A stretch of 22,691 bases of DNA from Podochytrium sp. JEL0797 (Eukaryota > Chytridiomycota > Chytridiomycetes > Chytridiales > Chytriomycetaceae). Made by a program: the position numbers and the translations under genes. Below, in pieces: positions 20,877 through 22,691 of the stretch. Where the stretch lies: NCBI GenBank assembly GCA_027596195.1, contig JADGJG010000361.1:1-22691 (forward strand). Direction: 5' to 3'. Under the pieces are notes generated by a model. It saw nothing but the letters and a program-made list of their open reading frames with translations. It had not been told where the DNA came from and did not search any database. Numbering within the stretch: the first letter of the stretch is position 1; each line of letters starts with the position of its first letter.

Positions 20877-21049
20877 CCCTTTTTCGGGGAATGCAGTGAG
20901 AAACGAAATGATGCTTTACTTTTATTCAGGTCACTTTTGAATGGTTTTCTCTGACTTTTGCGTTTGCGTTCAAATCAAAAATGGGGCATTCGATTTGGCC
21001 AAAATGAAAGCAGCACGAAGGCACGAGTCCAGAGAATTGCTGCTCCCGA
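20877..21049. promoter_or_regulatory. Upstream region of the 591 aa gene
   Basis: 173 bp between the start codon at 20876 (minus) and the start of the duplicated IFT121 fragment. It presumably holds the promoter; no motif stands out. Confidence 0.3.
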
Positions 21050-21484
21050 GCCATTAGCTGCTTCCTAACACTCACCTTTCACAACAACCAATTTCTCAAT
21101 TTACTCCAGCGCGTTTTATTCGATTGGAAGCTTTGGAAAAGGTCGCGGAGGACGAAAAAAAACAGGAATCGAAAATCTGGCTTTGTCCATTTTCACAAAG
21201 TATACCCCTTCGAATCTTTTGAAGTATGGTGCAGCAACTGCGGAAATTCAATCAACGATGGGCAAGTCTTTTCCACTCGCTTCGCTTTCGCAAAAAAGAA
21301 ATCTAACACTGATTGAAGGGACGTCCACTTGTGAATTCTGCAACTTCATATTTCCAATATGTGTAGCCTCATCACGACCCATCCACGAGTCCACCACTTC
21401 ATGCATCAAGTGTGCAAGCAACGTGCCGTAAAACCCGAGATTGCAGGGCTCAATTGCTGTCCCCTTTGTCGCTCGACGCTTTAA
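21050..21484 (+). pseudogene. Decayed copy of the IFT121/WDR35 3' end
   Basis: Plus-strand copy of the last two exons and last intron of the IFT121 gene at 10327-15368, in opposite orientation. It has no start region or promoter. Damage seen: two extra A in an A8 run (21155-21162), an 8 nt loss after TCGAAT (about 21219), a change of the intron donor from GGTAAGT to GGCAAGT, and a 1 nt loss near 21391 that leads to an early stop at 21428-21430. A zinc-ligand Cys codon is replaced by His. The stop TAA at 21482-21484 and the AATAAA after it are kept. Clearly not coding for a working IFT121. Confidence 0.88.
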
Positions 21485-21746
21485 AATTCGTAAATAAAGA
21501 TGCCGATGAATAGTGATCAATCGGAACATATAAACATAAATGTGGGGGTGTTGGAGGTGTCGGAGCCCGAAATATCCGTCACTCATCGGAAAATTGCGCA
21601 GAACAGCGTCAAAAAACTCGGAGAATAAGAAACTCGCATATATCGGGCAAAATGTACGCTAGATAAAGGCTTTCGCGCCCACGAATCATAAGAATTCAGA
21701 TCCCAAAGTTGCACTGCAATTGTAGGAAAATATATCGATTACCCCG
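21050..21746 (+). repeat. Inverted copy of the 10041-10755 duplication
   Basis: Includes the pseudogene and about 260 bp of its downstream flank. Matching resumes strongly at 21555-21665 and continues weakly to the ATATAT..ACCCCG near 21746. In the parent the corresponding end point is just before the tRNA gene; no tRNA is present here. The two copies are about 10.3 kb apart and inverted. Confidence 0.85.
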
Positions 21747-21755
21747 TTTCTCCAT

Positions 21756-21980
21756 TGTTAGAGAATAAGTTTGACATAGGTGGTCCCCAATTTTCCTCCA
21801 TCTCGTACCTTCTTGGTGGCACCTTCAGTATTTCCTATGTTTTCTGGTGGCACTGTTTCTCGAATATTCTTCCTTTAAAATTCGTGTTTTATTCTTTAAT
21901 TCTCCACCTTATTTCAAATCCAAAAGTATAAAAGGAGGAGTATTTTATTCAATAAAAAACAGTCTAAAATCCAACTCCAA
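21756..21980 (+). repeat. LTR-like repeat, left copy (plus orientation)
   Basis: Begins TGTTAG, as LTRs usually begin with TG. From 21779 to 21980 it is the reverse complement of 22482-22645, with about 38 extra bases including a second GGTGGCACC-like unit. It contains TATAAA (21927-21932) and AATAAA (21951-21956), 24 nt apart, the promoter and poly(A) layout expected of an LTR. Confidence 0.7.
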
Positions 21981-22439
21981 CTTCACACGGGCGTTGTCGG
22001 TAAGACCAGAGGAGGTGAACTGAGCGTACGTTGGCTGACCAATCATCACAACAGATTCTGGACCAGTCGCGAAGTTGTACAGGACACAACGTTCCAAAGA
22101 ACGGTCCAGGTAGTCGTCGAGAATATTCTGGAGCTCATGAGCGGGGCGATTCTTGAAGTTTCCGTCAAAGGAGAGTGGCTTGACCGACGGCATGTTGAAG
22201 ATGGGAAGTGGTCTGGATGATTCAGTCGCGGGTTGAGGATGCACAAGAGTCTCGTTGTGCACGGCAGGGACTTGGGGTTGAGCTTGGGAACGCAGCGCGG
22301 TGATCTCGCGGAGTACCGCGTTTTGGTTGGCGTTCAGATGCTCGAACGCGTCGGCAAGACGCTGGAGCAGATTCTCTGGAGTGGCTTGCTCATGTACGGA
22401 GGGCATGGCATGATCATCACCGATGATGTTGGCGGACAT
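21945..22439 (-). mobile_element. Truncated gag-like ORF of an LTR retrotransposon, 164 aa
   Basis: An ATG at 22439 lies about 40 bp downstream of the right LTR-like repeat, in the sense of that repeat's own TATA box. The protein has an N-terminal coiled-coil-like region (ENLLQRLADAFEHLNANQN) followed by PSVKPLSFDGNFKNRPAHEL, which resembles the start of the capsid region in Ty3-type gag. Capsid, zinc knuckle, protease, reverse transcriptase and integrase are all missing. The last 12 or so codons are contributed by the antisense of the left LTR-like repeat, so the element was cut and joined to an inverted LTR. Identification as gag rests on this short motif and the context only. Confidence 0.6.
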
Positions 22440-22481
22440 GATGGAGGAAATTTTCCGAAGCTACCAAATTTTGTTACGGAA

Positions 22482-22645
22482 TTGGAGTTGGATTTTAGAC
22501 TGCTTTTTATTGAATAAAATGCTCTCCATTTATACTTTTGGATTTGAATTACGGTGGAGAATTAAAGAATAAAGTACAGAGAAACTTCGAGAAAGAGTGC
22601 CACCAGAAAAGGGTGCCACGAGATGGAAGAAAAATGGGGACCACC
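22482..22645 (-). repeat. LTR-like repeat, right copy (minus orientation)
   Basis: Reverse complement of 21779-21980. On the minus strand it carries TATAAA (22534-22529) and AATAAA (22511-22506). After it, towards gag, the minus strand reads ...CCGTAACA then AAATTTGGTAGC; TG-GTAGC is reminiscent of a primer binding site, but this is weak. Together with the left copy it forms an inverted repeat around gag. Confidence 0.7.
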
Positions 22646-22670
22646 GACGTTGGAGCTCATTCTGTAATAT

Positions 22671-22691
22671 CCATTGTTAGGGAATTTGAGT
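22671..22691 (+). repeat. Start of a further LTR-like copy, cut by the window end
   Basis: CCATTGTTAGGGAATTTGA resembles CCATTGTTAGAGAATAAGTTTGA at 21752-21774 in direct orientation. It suggests that another plus-oriented copy starts at about 22675 and continues beyond the window. Confidence 0.45.

Noticed and set aside
21779..22645. DNA transposon with terminal inverted repeats
   Set aside because: The enclosed ORF resembles gag and not a transposase, and each arm has a TATA box and AATAAA as in LTRs. Not fully excluded.
1..22691. CRISPR array, bacterial operon or riboswitch
   Set aside because: No regularly spaced repeats were seen, and the spliceosomal introns show that the DNA is eukaryotic.

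Overview
The window is eukaryotic. Its genes are split by many short GT-AG introns, mostly 49-120 nt, and the proteins look fungal: a secreted laccase-like multicopper oxidase, two G-protein alpha subunits with the 'KKWAPYFDDV' switch II sequence typical of expanded fungal Galpha families, and RNA polymerase III subunit RPC3. A complete gene for the ciliary protein IFT121/WDR35 means that the organism builds a flagellum. The best guess is therefore a zoosporic (chytrid-like) fungus. That is an inference from gene content; the species is not identified.

Layout. 1-1279: homopolymer-rich edge and a weakly supported minus-strand gene end. 1280-3472 (-): nine-exon multicopper oxidase. 3989-5622 (-) and 6137-7685 (+): two Galpha genes, head to head across a 514 bp shared promoter region. 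7784-9726 (+): multi-exon gene of unknown family with at least two unresolved frame problems. 9968-10040 (-): tRNA-Ala(AGC) with a Pol III terminator. 10327-15368 (-): 20-exon IFT121/WDR35 gene, 1208 aa. 15927-16406 (+): two-exon gene for a small charged protein, divergent from IFT121. 16758-18831 (-): RPC3, 560 aa. 18956-20876 (-): 591 aa disordered, coiled-coil, probably nuclear protein. 21050-21746 (+): inverted, decayed duplicate of the IFT121 3' end plus its downstream flank. 21756-22691: LTR-retrotransposon remnant in which two LTR-like repeats in opposite orientation enclose a truncated gag ORF.

Exon models were built by hand from splice sites and reading-frame continuity. For the oxidase, both Galpha genes, IFT121, RPC3, the 125 aa and the 591 aa genes, the exon sums are exact multiples of three and the frames join without stops. 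This makes those models fairly strong, though no transcript or database search was available.

The genes do not form a pathway: they cover secreted oxidation, heterotrimeric G signalling, ciliary transport and Pol III transcription. The most notable observations are: (i) both Galpha proteins carry Ser or Thr in place of the switch I glycine whose Ser substitution is known to block RGS binding in animal Galpha; (ii) an inverted segmental duplication ends exactly next to the tRNA gene and has a 30 bp perfectly conserved block in otherwise diverged noncoding flank; (iii) an inverted-LTR/gag structure lies immediately beside that duplicate.
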